Source of the DNA: Amycolatopsis pretoriensis
GTDB lineage: Bacteria; Actinomycetota; Actinomycetes; Mycobacteriales; Pseudonocardiaceae
Assembly (NCBI RefSeq): GCF_900107925.1
Contig: NZ_FNUJ01000002.1
Location: 62,001 to 126,000, forward strand
DNA: 64,000 nucleotides
Reading direction: 5' to 3'
The position numbers and the translations under genes were made by a program. Shown piece by piece: positions 52,884-64,000 of the stretch. Position 1 is the first letter of the stretch. Each line of letters opens with the position of its first letter. Below the pieces are notes generated by a model. It saw nothing but the letters and a program-made list of their open reading frames with translations. It did not search any database and had not been told where the DNA came from.

Positions 52884-53079
52884 GCCGGGTCGAGCCGGCC
52901 GAGGTGCGTCGGAGCAGACCAGGCCGGTTCGAAGCGCAGCCCCGCTCAGCCGGTGTCCGGCAAGCGCCCCGCAGCGCCCCGGTATAGGTCGTTATACGAA
53001 TTACCCCGGCCTTGTCCGAAACCGGACGGGATCCGTCGCCGGGCTTGCCCCGCCGCCGCGACGCGGCACAGAATCCGCG

Positions 53080-53094
53080 TTGACAAGGTTGTCA
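53080..53094. promoter_or_regulatory. Palindrome TGACAAGGTTGTCA upstream of the discoidin protein
   Basis: A perfect 14-nt inverted repeat, 19 nt before the ATG at 53114. The TTGACA at 53080 could be mistaken for a -35 box but leaves no room for a transcript start before the ribosome site, so an operator is more likely. A looser GTATA-N6-TATAC lies at 52982-52997. Confidence 0.45.
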
Positions 53095-53113
53095 TCGAGC
53101 GGAGAACCGGACC

Positions 53114-56100
53114 ATGGCTGAGTTGAACCGACGTACCGCCCTCCTGAGCGCGGGCGGCGTCGCGGCCCTCCTCGCCTCGGGGCTGCTGCCCGGCACGGCG
53201 GCCGCCGCCGCCGAGAAGACCCTCAGTGGCCCACCCGATCCCGTCGCCGCCACCTACCTGCGCGTCCTGCTCCGGCACACCCGCTGGGCCGAACAGCAAT
53301 TCGACGCGAAAGCCGGGATCTACCCCGCCAAGGACTTCACCTTCGCCGTCGTCCTCGGAAACGCCCTCCTCCTGACCCGGGACGGCTACGACGCCGCCGT
53401 CGCCGGCGTCGAAAAAGACCAGCTCAAAGCCCACACCCTCGCCACCATCAAGCACTTCGCCGCGTCGAACCTGCTCACCGGCGGCACTGAATGGGGCCGG
53501 AAGCTGTTCTTCGACACCACCTTCCAGTCCTACTTCGTGCTCGCCGCCCGTCTGTTGTGGACAGACCTCGACGACGCCACGAAACAGAACGTCGAACGCA
53601 TCACCACCGAGCAAGCCGCCTACACCACCGCCCTCGGCACGAACGACGATCCGACCTCCGGCAGCTGGACGCCCAACGGGCTCAAGGGCGGCTTCCAAGG
53701 CGACACCAAACTGGAAGAGATGGGCGTCTACGCCCAATCACTCGCCCCCGCGCTCGCCTGGGCGCCGGGAGACGCCCGGGCGAAAGACTGGCGGGAAGCC
53801 TTCGGCACCTGGAGCCGCAACGAAGGTGGCCTCCCCGCCGCCGACCTCGCCAACCCGCGGCTCGTCGACGGCCACCCCGTCAACGCCAACACCGCCACCA
53901 ACCTCTACGACACCTTCCTCGTCGAAAACCACGGCTCCTTCGGCCCGCACTACCAGGAAGAGCTCTGGCGCACCTCCGGCCGCAACGCGATGCACTTCCT
54001 CGCCGCCGGCACGCCGCTGCCCGAGGTCCTCACCGCGCAGCCGAACGGCGAACTCCTCTGGCGCACCATGCTCCTCATGACCAGCGACGCCGGCGAGCCG
54101 CTGATGCCGATGATCGCCGACCGCGAACACCTCTACGGCCGGGACGTCATCCCGCTCGCCTTCCGCGCCCAGGTCCTCGGCGACCGCCACGCCGCCTACG
54201 CCGAAGCCCAGCTGGCCGCGCGGCTCGAGCCCTACCAGGCCTACGCGCCCGCCGACCGGATCACCAAGTTCTCCGGCGAACCCAAGTACGAGCCCGAAGC
54301 CCGCGCCGAACTCGCCATCAGCTACCTGCTCCACGAATGGCGGGCCCAGCGAGGTCCGGTCAACCCCGTGAACAAGCAGGAGTTCGACGCCCACGCCGCC
54401 GGGGCCGCCGACTTCGGGGCCGGGCCGGGGCTGCTCGCCCACCGCTCCCCCACCGCCTGGGCGGCGACCGTCACCAAGCCCGGCTTCGTCAAGTTCGCCT
54501 GGCAGCCGCACCACGACGACTGGCTCTTCGTCCTCGGCGGCGCGAACCCGATGCTCCTGCCGGCCACGAACATCGCCGTCAAGGAACGCCACGCCACCAC
54601 CTACGCACGAGTCCGCGACGGCTTCGACGGCACCGTCGGCGTCCTCCGCTTCGACACCGGGTACGCCGCTTTCGCCACCCTGCCGACCGGCGCCGCCGTG
54701 TACGCCAGCACCGGCGTCGCCGAAGGCGAAGGCGTCCTGAACGTCCACAACCTCGCCATGCCGGGCGTCCCGGGTCTCGACGGCGATCGCACCTACACCG
54801 TCGCCGAAGGCACCGTGACCAGCAAAGCGCCGACCGCCGGCGCCCGGACCGACGACCTGACGTTCGCCCCGGTCACCGCCCGGCACGTCCGGATGCTCGG
54901 CATCCAGCCGGATCCGCAGTACGGCTATTCGCTCTGGGCCTTCGAGATCCGCGACGGCGACGGCCCGGACCTCGCGCGCACCGGCACCGCGTCGGCGTCC
55001 TCGGCGAGCGCGGGCAAGGAGGCCAAGTACGCCAACGACGGCGACGCCACCACGCGCTGGGCAGTGTCCACATCGGACCGGCCGCGCGCGGACAGCTGGC
55101 TCGCCGTCGACCTCGGCGCGCCGCAGGCGATCGACCGCGTCCGGCTGAGCTGGGAGGCCGCCGCCGGGCGCAAGTACCGCGTCGAAACCTCACCGGACGG
55201 CGTGACCTGGACGCCGGTCGCCGGCTACCCGACACCCGCGCTCAGCAGCACGAAGGGCCGCCTCGACATCGACGGCCGTGCCGGGATCACCGTCACCGGC
55301 CCGAATCCGCTCACCGTCACCGGCGACCACGTCACGCTCTCCGACGGGCCGCCCGCCCCCTTCGTCGCCGAGCTGCGCCCCGGGCCCGCGCAGGCGAGCG
55401 GCCGGGTCACCACGAGCGCCGCCGCGGTCGAGGCCACCGTGACCGACGGCTTCCTGGTCCTGCTCAACCTCGCCGGCGCGGCAGCGAGCGGCACCGTGCC
55501 CCTCCCGGGAAACCGGCTCTACCGCGGCGAGCAGACCGTCACCCGGACCGGCACGCAGTTTTCCTTCGCGCTGGCCGCGGCGGAGGGCCGCATCGAACCC
55601 CCGCGGTTCACGCTGAAGGCCCCGGCCGGGGTGAAAGCGGTCGTCCGCGACGCGAGCCGCGTCGACCTCACCGCGCCGGCCGGGCTGCTGCCCCTGCTCG
55701 TCACGGTGACCCCGGCCGGCGGTCGCGCGCGGACGGTGCTGCTGCCGCCGCGCCGGACCGTGCCGGTCGTCTTCGGCGACGTCCGCCCGTACCCGCTCGC
55801 CGACCGCGCGCTCGGCCGGACCACCTTCCCCGCCGAGCCCCTGCCGCCGGGCATGTCCAGTCCCGCCGCGGCCGTCGACGACGACCCGGCGACGGCGTGG
55901 CGGCCGGGTCCGGACGGCCGGATGGTGGTCGATCTCGGGGCCGTGACGGCGGTTTCCGCGGTCGAACTGGCCTGGACCCACGGTCGCGCGCCCGCGGCGA
56001 CCGTCGAACTCAGCGTCGACGGCGTCACCTACGCGACCGCGAAGTCGGGCCAGGCCCGGTATGTGGCCGTCCGGACGCACTGGCGGGCCGGCGACGCGAG

Positions 56101-56128
56101 CCTTTCGCGGATTTCCGTCCGGACTTGA
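53114..56128 (+). CDS. Secreted discoidin-domain protein, catalytic family unassigned
   Basis: A 1004-residue exported protein. The signal peptide has LNRRTALLSAGGVAALLASGLLPGTAAAA (Tat-like RR). Residues about 45-430 are helical and resemble an (alpha/alpha) toroid of polysaccharide lyases or glycosidases (FAVVLGNALLLTRDGYDAA, GTWSRNEGGLP, HPVNANTATNLYDTFLVENHGSFGPHYQEELW). A beta part follows (about 430-600). A discoidin (F5/8 type C, CBM32-like) domain is at about 595-700, and a second, weaker one ends the protein (about 895-1004, DDDPATAWRPGPDGRMVVDLGAV). The catalytic family was not recognised. The LacI regulator follows after 70 nt. Confidence 0.8.
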   Translation: MAELNRRTALLSAGGVAALLASGLLPGTAAAAAEKTLSGPPDPVAATYLRVLLRHTRWAEQQFDAKAGIYPAKDFTFAVVLGNALLLTRDGYDAAVAGVEKDQLKAHTLATIKHFAASNLLTGGTEWGRKLFFDTTFQSYFVLAARLLWTDLDDATKQNVERITTEQAAYTTALGTNDDPTSGSWTPNGLKGGFQGDTKLEEMGVYAQSLAPALAWAPGDARAKDWREAFGTWSRNEGGLPAADLANPRLVDGHPVNANTATNLYDTFLVENHGSFGPHYQEELWRTSGRNAMHFLAAGTPLPEVLTAQPNGELLWRTMLLMTSDAGEPLMPMIADREHLYGRDVIPLAFRAQVLGDRHAAYAEAQLAARLEPYQAYAPADRITKFSGEPKYEPEARAELAISYLLHEWRAQRGPVNPVNKQEFDAHAAGAADFGAGPGLLAHRSPTAWAATVTKPGFVKFAWQPHHDDWLFVLGGANPMLLPATNIAVKERHATTYARVRDGFDGTVGVLRFDTGYAAFATLPTGAAVYASTGVAEGEGVLNVHNLAMPGVPGLDGDRTYTVAEGTVTSKAPTAGARTDDLTFAPVTARHVRMLGIQPDPQYGYSLWAFEIRDGDGPDLARTGTASASSASAGKEAKYANDGDATTRWAVSTSDRPRADSWLAVDLGAPQAIDRVRLSWEAAAGRKYRVETSPDGVTWTPVAGYPTPALSSTKGRLDIDGRAGITVTGPNPLTVTGDHVTLSDGPPAPFVAELRPGPAQASGRVTTSAAAVEATVTDGFLVLLNLAGAAASGTVPLPGNRLYRGEQTVTRTGTQFSFALAAAEGRIEPPRFTLKAPAGVKAVVRDASRVDLTAPAGLLPLLVTVTPAGGRARTVLLPPRRTVPVVFGDVRPYPLADRALGRTTFPAEPLPPGMSSPAAAVDDDPATAWRPGPDGRMVVDLGAVTAVSAVELAWTHGRAPAATVELSVDGVTYATAKSGQARYVAVRTHWRAGDASLSRISVRT

Positions 56129-56198
56129 TCGATCTCGCACCGCTCGCGGTGGCCCCGAGGGCGAGTACCTTGGCAGCACAGGGCCCCCGGGAGGACGG

Positions 56199-57245
56199 AT
56201 GCGCGTCACGATCGCCGAGGTCGCCCGCCGGGCGCGGGTGAGCAAGACGACCGTGTCGAGGGTGCTCAACAACAAGGCCGATGTGGACGCGGCGACCGCG
56301 ATCCGGGTGCGCGAGGTGATCGCGGCGACCGGGTACATCCCGAGCGCCGGCGCGGTCGGGCTGGCGCGCGGCGTGACCCGCACGGTCGGGATGCTGGTGC
56401 CCGGGCTGACCTGGCCGTGGATGGGCGAGGTGCTGCAGGGCGTCGCCGACGTCGTGGAGGCCAAGGGCTACGGCCTGCTGCTGTCCACGGCCAACCGCGG
56501 CACCGAATCCCTCGAAGAGTTCTCCCGGCAGGTGTCGGCGAAGGCGTTCGACGGGCTGCTGCTCGTCGAACCGCCGGACGCGGTGCGGCACCTGCGCGTG
56601 CTGCACGACTCCGGGCTGCCGGTGGTGGTGATCGACGACCGCGGGCGGCGGCCCGCGTTCCCGTCGGTGGGCACGGACAACCGGCAGGGCGGCGCGGCCG
56701 CGGCCCGGCACCTGCTCGACACCGGCCGCACGCGGTTCGCGACCGTGACCGGGCCGCGAGACTTCGGCTGCACCACCGATCGCCTCAACGGGTTCAACGA
56801 CATCGTGCGCGAAGCCGGGTTGACGCTCGATTCGCGCCTGATCATCGAAGGCGATTTCACGAGCGAAAGCGGCGAGGCCGCGATCCTCCAGCTCCTCGCC
56901 ACCGGCCCGGAGTTCGACGCGGTCTTCGCGCACAACGACCTCACGGCGGCCGGGGTGCTGGCCGGACTCCGGAAGTCCGGGCGCGTGGTGCCGGCGGACG
57001 TCGCCGTGGTGGGCTTCGACGACATCCCCCTGGCCGCGCACACGCAGCCCGCGCTGACGACGATCCGCCAGCCCCTGCGGGAGATGGGCGAGACGGCGGC
57101 TCGGCAGCTGCTCGCCCGGCTGGGTGGGGCACCCCGGCCGGACGAGCCGCTGATCGTCCCGACGTCCCTGGTGATCCGCGAATCGACTCAGGTGACGGTC
57201 AACGCCGCCGACAACGGGACGTTGCGCGAGGAATCCCCGAGGTAG
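56199..57245 (+). CDS. LacI-family transcriptional regulator
   Basis: A 348-residue repressor. The helix-turn-helix and hinge are residues 1-60 (VTIAEVARRARVSKTTVSRVLNN), and the effector domain is ribose-binding-like, ending VVGFDDIPLAAHTQPALTTIRQP. ATG 56199 with GGGAGGACGG before it gives the standard MRVTIAEVA start. It lies between the discoidin gene and the GH16-GH3 operon, and its 3' end overlaps that operon's last gene by 58 nt. It is the likely local regulator of the polysaccharide genes. Confidence 0.93.
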   Translation: MRVTIAEVARRARVSKTTVSRVLNNKADVDAATAIRVREVIAATGYIPSAGAVGLARGVTRTVGMLVPGLTWPWMGEVLQGVADVVEAKGYGLLLSTANRGTESLEEFSRQVSAKAFDGLLLVEPPDAVRHLRVLHDSGLPVVVIDDRGRRPAFPSVGTDNRQGGAAAARHLLDTGRTRFATVTGPRDFGCTTDRLNGFNDIVREAGLTLDSRLIIEGDFTSESGEAAILQLLATGPEFDAVFAHNDLTAAGVLAGLRKSGRVVPADVAVVGFDDIPLAAHTQPALTTIRQPLREMGETAARQLLARLGGAPRPDEPLIVPTSLVIRESTQVTVNAADNGTLREESPR

Positions 57246-60105
57246 ACGCGGTACTGGCCCGCGTTGGTCGTCCACGACCCGGTCCAGTGCGCGAGGTCCC
57301 GCGGCGTGAGCGGGAACGACACCTGCTGGCTCTGTCCCGGGTTGAGCTGCACCTTCTTGAACCCCTTCAGTTGTTTGGGCGGCTCGCCGTTCCCGCCGGG
57401 CTGACCGACGTAGAGCTGGACGACGTCGGCGCCCGCGCGGGTGCCGGTGTTGGTCACCGTCGCCGTCACGGTGGCCGTGCCGTTCGTGCCGGAAGGCGTG
57501 ACGACCAGGTTCGAGAACCCGAACGTCGTGTACGACAGGCCGAAGCCGAACGGGAACAGCGGCTCGATGTTCCGGCTGTCGTACCACCGGTACCCGACGT
57601 TGAGGCCCTCGGAGTACTCGATCCGGTCGTTGGCGCCCGGGAACTGCTGGACGTTCGCCGTGGGCAGGTCGGCGATCTGCTTCGGGAAGCTGACCGGCAG
57701 CTTGCCCGACGGGTTGACGTCCCCGTAGAGCAGCGACGCGAGCGCGTTGCCGTTCTCCTGGCCCGGGTACCAGCCCTCGATCACCCCGGCGACCTTGCCC
57801 AGCCACGGCATGGTCACGGCCGACCCGGTGTTGAGCACGACGATCGTGCGCGGGTTGGCCGAGGCGACGGCATCGATGAGGTCGTTCTGCTGGTGCTGCA
57901 GGTCGATCGTGTCGAGGTCCTGGGTTTCGGACTCGCCGTAGCTGGCGAACACGATCGCGACGTCGGCCGTGCGCGCCTGCGCGACCGCCCCCGCGATGTT
58001 CGGCGTCTGGACGTGCTCCCCGGCGCCGTCCACATAGGACACGGTGACGCCGGTCCCGGCCCGCGCCTTGATGCCGTTGATCGGGTTCACCGACGCCGGC
58101 GACGGGTTGACCTTGGCGCTGCCGCCGCCGATGTTCTGCGGGTCGATGCCGTCGCCGCCGGACAACGCGATCGACTTCGTCGACGCGGTGAGCGGCAGGA
58201 CGCCGGTGTTCTTGAGCAGCACCGACCCGGCCGCGGCGACGTCCCGAGCCGTGGCGACGTTCGCCGCGTTCGTCACGACCGACTGCGGATTTCCCCGCCG
58301 GGCCCGGTCGAACACGCCGAACTTGAACATCTGCGTCAGCACCCGCCGGACCATGTCGTCGACGCGGGCCTGCGTGACCTCGCCGCGCGAGACGGCGTCG
58401 AGCAGGCCTTGGCCGAAGAACGCGCCGCCGGGCATCTCCATGTCGAGCCCGCCGTTGGCCAGCTGGCGCGGACCGCCGGTCGCCGAACCCCAGTCGGAGC
58501 CGACGAACCCGCCCCAGTTGGCGTCCTGCTTGATCGCCGTGGTGAGCACGCCGCTGTTCTGGCACGCCGGGACGCCGTTGATCTGGTTGTAGGCGCACAT
58601 CATCGACGCGACCTGACCCTGGCTCGCGACCTGCTGGAACGCCGGCAGGTACAGCTCGTGCAGGGTCCGGTCGTCGATGATGACGTTGTCCGACGGCGTC
58701 CCGCGCGACGCCCCGGCCTCGACGTTGTACGCGGCCGCGTGCTTGGCCTGCGCCATCACGCCCTGGCTCTGGATGCCCTGGATCGTCGCGGTCCCGGCCG
58801 CCCCGGCGAGGTACGGGTCCTCGGCGTAGGTCTCGAAGTTGCGACCCCAGCGCGGGTCGCGGACCAGGTTGATCGTCGGGCCGAGGACGACGTCGGCGCC
58901 CTTGCCCGCGAACTCCGCACCCATCGCACTGCCGTACCGGTTCAGCAGCCCGGTGTCCCAGGTCGCCGCCGCCGACACCGGCGCCGGGAACTGCGTGACG
59001 CCGTCGAGGCCGTCGCCGACCCCGGCCGGGCCGTCCTGCAGGCCGAGCGCCGGGATGCACAGCTCCGGCACGGCGTCGGTGTTGCCGATGTACGGCCCGG
59101 TCGCGCCGTTGCCGTGCAGCACCTTGATCTTCTGCTGCGCGGTCATCGCCGCCATGAGCTGGTTGACGCGGTCGGCGACCGGCGCGGTGGACCCCACCCA
59201 CGGGCAGCCACCCGGGTTGGTGGGCGTGGTCGTCGGCGGGGCGCTGTCACTCGTGTGCACCGCGAACTCCCACAGCGAGACACCCCACTGCGTCGCCCGG
59301 GCCGTGGCGTTCAGCCGGACATAACGAGCCGTGCCGGACACCGCCGGGTGCTCGGTGCCGCCCGCGCCGGTGGCCGTGGCCGCCGTCGTCCACGACGAGC
59401 CGTTGGTGGACAGCTGGATCGTGTACGCGCTGGCATACGCGGCTTCCCACGTCAGATCGACGCCGCACACCGGACGCGAACTGCCCAGATCGACTTGGAT
59501 CCACTGCGGATCCGCGGCCAAGCTCGACCAGCGCGTGCCGCCGTCGCCGTCGAACGCCGCCGAAGCCGGGAAGGCGTCGGACTGGACACTGGAAGCCGAA
59601 GACGGTTGCCGCAGTGCCGCGTTCGCGCTGCCGCACGCCTGCGCGGTGCCGTCGCCGAAGACCTGGAACTCCCAGAGCGACACGCCCCACTGGGTCGCGC
59701 GCTGGGTCGTCGTCAGGCGGACGTACCGGCCGGTGCCGGACACCGGCAGCGTCTGCGTGCCGCCGGTGCCCGTCGTCGTCGAGTACACGGTGGACCATTG
59801 GCTGCCGTCGGCCGACGCCTGGAGCGTGAACGCCTTGGCGTAGGCCGCTTCCCACTGCAGCACGACCTGGTCGATCGTGTGCGACGCGCCGAGGTCGACC
59901 TGCAGCGTCTGCGGGTCGGCCGCCAGGCTCGACCACCGGGTGCCCGGGTCGCCGTCCACCGCGGCCGACGCCGGGAAGGCGGCGTTCTCGGTGGACGACG
60001 CGGTCACGGCGTGCCCCTGCGAGAGCAGCGCCGGGGCCGCCTGGGCGGTGAACAGCGGCACGGTGAGCAGGCCCACCGCGACCACCGCGCCGAGGGCGAG
60101 CCGCC

Positions 60106-60109
<4 letters not shown>
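57188..60109 (-). CDS. Secreted GH3 beta-glucosidase with two discoidin domains
   Basis: A 973-residue exported glycosidase. After a signal peptide (RRLALGAVVAVGLLTVPLFTAQA), two discoidin/CBM32-like domains occupy about 25-150 and 155-300. The GH3 catalytic part starts near 310 (VADRVNQLMAAMTAQQKIKVLHG), with KHAAAYNVE and the nucleophile D539 in GFVGSDWG. The C-terminal fibronectin-III-like domain contains FPFGFGLSYTTF and ends with a QLKGFKKVQLNPGQSQQVSF strand set. GTG 60109 overlaps the GH16 stop as GTGA, so translation is coupled and both are likely made together. Confidence 0.92.
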
Positions 60110-61806
<1,697 letters not shown>

Positions 61807-61917
61807 GGGCACCTCCACGGCGAACCGGCGCCGGAGCGGCCTTGCCCCGGCGCGGATCGGCTCACGTGGTCGCCGGCGCGGGTGTGGGTCCCGGCCGTCG
61901 GCACGCTCTTACTTCAG

Positions 61918-61946
61918 GATATAAATAAAGAGCCGTAAAATGTCAA
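61918..61946 (-). promoter_or_regulatory. Consensus-like housekeeping promoter for the GH16-GH3 operon
   Basis: On the minus strand TTGACA-N17-TATATC, in an AT-rich island of the otherwise GC-rich gap. Transcription would start about 100 nt before the GH16 ATG. Confidence 0.7.
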
Positions 61947-62058
61947 CTTCCCTGCGCCGGATGGTCGTGGACCACGCCGGGCACTGGTCCGGGCGAGGAG
62001 AATCCGCGCCGGAGCCTTGACTCCGCCGAACCCGGCGCTGTTAACTGCGATCTCACCG

Positions 62059-62074
62059 ACGGAACCGGTTCCGT
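62059..62074. promoter_or_regulatory. 16-nt palindrome ACGGAACCGGTTCCGT
   Basis: A perfect palindrome with central CG, the kind of half-site LacI/GalR proteins use. It lies between the divergent GH16 and beta-helix genes, 206 nt before the latter's ATG. The rest of 61950-62279 shows no gene. Confidence 0.5.
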
Positions 62075-62279
62075 GACCGCCACCGGGGCAGTTCCGCCGC
62101 GACACGCACCCTTCGGGCTGACTGGTTCGCGCTCCTCGCACCACCCGGTACCGCTCCTCCGGCTCACGGCGCCGGGCGGGTGCCCGGACGCGGACCCGCC
62201 GCACCACCCGACGCCGGCGCGAGCTGTGGGGCTCGCCCGGCTCGTTTCGCACGTACTCCCCCGATCAGCAGGCAGGCCG

Positions 62280-64000
62280 ATGAGATCAACGACGTTCTCC
62301 CCCGTTCACCGTCTCCTCGTCATCGCGACCACCTTCGTCACCGCGGTCACCACCGCGGCGGTGGTCGGCTCCGCGCCGGCGCAGGCCGCCGCGTGCGGCA
62401 CGGCGAACCTCGCGCAGGGCCACCCCGCGACCGCGTCCTCGACCGAGAACGGCGGGACGCCCGCGTCCGCCGCGGTCGACGGCAACACCGGGACGCGCTG
62501 GTCCAGCGCGTTCAGCGACCCGCAGTGGCTGCAGGTCGACCTGGGTTCCGCGCAGCAGCTCTGCGACGTGGCGCTCACCTGGGAAGCCGCGTACGCGAAA
62601 GCGTTCTCCGTGCAGCTGTCCTCGGACGCGAACACCTGGACGACCGCGTACTCGACGACCACCGGGGCCGGCGGCACGCAGACCGTGCCGCTCACCGGGA
62701 CCGCGCGCTACCTGCGGGTCTACGGCACCCAGCGGGCGACCGGCTACGGCTACTCCCTCTGGGAAGTCGCCGTGCACGGCACCGGCGGCGGGACGACCAT
62801 CCCGCCGACCGACCCGCGCAACCCGGACCTCGGGCCGAACGTGTCGGTCTTCGACCCGTCGACCCCGGCCGCGACCATCCAGAACCGGCTGACGCAGATC
62901 GCGAACCAGCAGCACACCAACCAGTTCGGCAACGAGCGCTACGCCGTGCTGTTCAAGCCGGGCAATTACAACGCCGACGTCAACCTCGGGTTCTACGAGC
63001 AGGTCGCGGGGCTGGGCCTCTCCCCGGACGACGTCAACCTCAACGGCCACGTCCGCGTCGAAGCGGACTGGCTGCAGCAGGGTGACAACCCGAACAACAA
63101 GGGCAACGCGACGCAGAACTTCTGGCGATCGGCCGAGAACCTGTCGGTGACGCTGCCGGCCGGCCAGGTCGAGCGCTGGGCCGTCGCGCAGGCCGCGCCC
63201 TACCGCCGGATGCACCTCAAGGGCAGCCAGATCCAGCTGTGGAACGGCGGCGACGGCTGGGCCAGCGGCGGCCTGATCGCCGACAGCAAGATCGACGGCG
63301 TCGCCGTTTCCGGGTCGCAGCAGCAGTTCCTGACCCGCAACAGTGAGCTGGGCGGCTGGCAGGGCGGCGTCTGGAACATGGTGTTCGTCGGGTCGACCGG
63401 CACCCCGCCGGCGTCGTTCCCGAACCCGCCGGAGACGGTCGTCGGCCAGACGCCGGTGATCCGCGAGAAGCCGTTCCTCTACGTCGACGGTTCGGGCAGC
63501 TACAACGTGTTCGTGCCGGCGCTGCGGCAGAACTCCTCGGGCACCAGCTGGGGCCACGGCGCCCCGGCCGGGCAGTCGATCTCGCTGAGCGAGTTCTACG
63601 TGGCGCACCCGTCCGACTCGGCCGCGACGCTCAACGCCGCCCTGGCGGCGGGCAAGAACCTGCTGGTGACGCCGGGTGTGTACCATCTCGACCAAGCGCT
63701 GAACGTCACGCGGCCGGACACCGTGGTGCTCGGCCTCGGCCTGGCGACGCTGCAGCCGACCAACGGCACCGCGGCGATCACGACGTCCGATGTGGACGGC
63801 GTGAAGATCGCCGGGCTGCTGATCGACGCGGGCGCGGTCAACTCACCGGTGCTCGTGCAGGTCGGCCAGCCGGGGTCGAACGCGAACCACGCGGCCGACC
63901 CGACGTCGCTGCACGACGTGTTCTTCCGGATCGGCGGCGCGGCCGTCGGGAAGGCCACGCAGACGCTGGTGGTCAACTCGAACAACGTCATCGGCGACCA
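62280..64000 (+). CDS. Secreted discoidin plus beta-helix-like protein (3' partial)
   Basis: An open frame of 573 complete codons running off the window. The signal peptide covers about residues 1-39 (VHRLLVIATTFVTAVTTAAVVG). A discoidin domain similar to those in the GH16 and GH3 proteins follows (about 40-165, CGTANLAQGHPATASSTENGG). From about 185 the sequence has FKPGNYNADVNLGFYEQVAGLGLSPDDV and repeats of short beta-strand turns, compatible with a right-handed beta-helix such as pectate-lyase-like or GH55/GH87-like enzymes. No catalytic residues can be assigned. ATG 62280. Divergent from the GH16-GH3 operon, so probably part of the same polysaccharide programme. Confidence 0.82.
   Translation, partial: MRSTTFSPVHRLLVIATTFVTAVTTAAVVGSAPAQAAACGTANLAQGHPATASSTENGGTPASAAVDGNTGTRWSSAFSDPQWLQVDLGSAQQLCDVALTWEAAYAKAFSVQLSSDANTWTTAYSTTTGAGGTQTVPLTGTARYLRVYGTQRATGYGYSLWEVAVHGTGGGTTIPPTDPRNPDLGPNVSVFDPSTPAATIQNRLTQIANQQHTNQFGNERYAVLFKPGNYNADVNLGFYEQVAGLGLSPDDVNLNGHVRVEADWLQQGDNPNNKGNATQNFWRSAENLSVTLPAGQVERWAVAQAAPYRRMHLKGSQIQLWNGGDGWASGGLIADSKIDGVAVSGSQQQFLTRNSELGGWQGGVWNMVFVGSTGTPPASFPNPPETVVGQTPVIREKPFLYVDGSGSYNVFVPALRQNSSGTSWGHGAPAGQSISLSEFYVAHPSDSAATLNAALAAGKNLLVTPGVYHLDQALNVTRPDTVVLGLGLATLQPTNGTAAITTSDVDGVKIAGLLIDAGAVNSPVLVQVGQPGSNANHAADPTSLHDVFFRIGGAAVGKATQTLVVNSNNVIGD

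Noticed and set aside
52403-52987. Open frames on both strands through the 39-bp array, encoding repetitive peptides
   Set aside because: The period is a multiple of three and the GC bias removes stops in most frames. No start context, ribosome site or family signature supports a protein.
53080-53108. TTGACA as -35 of a promoter for the discoidin gene
   Set aside because: A 17-nt spacer puts the -10 on top of the ribosome site, with no recognisable box; the palindrome reading is better.
56025-59201. Very long antisense frame opposite the LacI regulator and running on into the GH3 gene
   Set aside because: It is a compositional shadow of the genes in the other frames, with arginine-rich, featureless translation.

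Overview
The window is a 64 kb piece of chromosome from a high-GC actinomycete, most likely Amycolatopsis or a close relative in the Pseudonocardiaceae. This rests on the very high GC with G/C-ending codons, many GTG starts, translationally coupled GTGA/ATGA overlaps, ESX-type proteins, ANTAR and SigB/SigF-type regulators, and secreted glycosidases with discoidin domains. No rRNA, tRNA, transposase, phage module or CRISPR array was seen.

Layout. 1-3.0 kb: the end of a beta-glucoside (cellobiose-like) ABC uptake operon, two permeases then a GH1 beta-glucosidase, closed by hairpins. 3.0-3.8 kb: a gene-free stretch holding a degenerate repeat. 3.8-5.6 kb: a sugar-acid dehydratase of the IlvD/Edd family. 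5.6-27.8 kb: a stress island. It encodes an RsbW-like kinase and a SigB/SigF-type sigma factor, two STAS proteins, two GAF-ANTAR regulators, a complete small NHEJ set (Ku, ligase and polymerase as three coupled genes), UdgX, Hrp1-like CBS, malic enzyme, CYTH-CHAD, hemerythrin, aldo/keto reductase, F420 enzyme, NDH-2, a Vms1/Rv2629-like factor and several small membrane proteins. About sixteen intergenic sites in it fit, exactly or nearly, GTTT-N15/16-GGGTA(C/T/A/G), the promoter pattern known for actinobacterial SigB/SigF. The sigma factor and its apparent regulon therefore sit together.

27.9-40.4 kb: mixed metabolism. It holds a serine hydrolase, a divergent LysR/PLP-decarboxylase pair around a perfect operator-like palindrome, a GT39-like membrane protein, PobA, a GH29 fucosidase, an SGNH esterase, an MHS transporter and a GNAT. 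40.5-44.7 kb: a five-gene ESX-like operon (EspG-like, a large WXG/glycine-rich protein, a small WXG100-like protein, a YbaB-like protein and one unknown) with no secretion ATPase in view. 44.9-52.0 kb: PanE-like reductase, a secreted beta-lactamase-fold protein, a flavin-reductase-domain protein, a CoxL-S-M-type molybdenum hydroxylase operon and a TauE/SafE permease. 52.0-53.1 kb: a gene-free block with an imperfect tandem duplication and a 12-copy 39-bp array. 53.1-64 kb: a secreted polysaccharide locus with an unassigned 1004-residue discoidin protein, a LacI regulator, a GH16-GH3 operon and a beta-helix-like discoidin protein cut by the window end.

Palindromic elements of three kinds recur between genes, mostly at 3' ends: TGAATGA-type, CTTTCACGTGAAAG and GAAGGTGCCCTTC. 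They probably act as terminators and look like dispersed repeat families. All assignments come from reading the sequence; nothing was run against a database.
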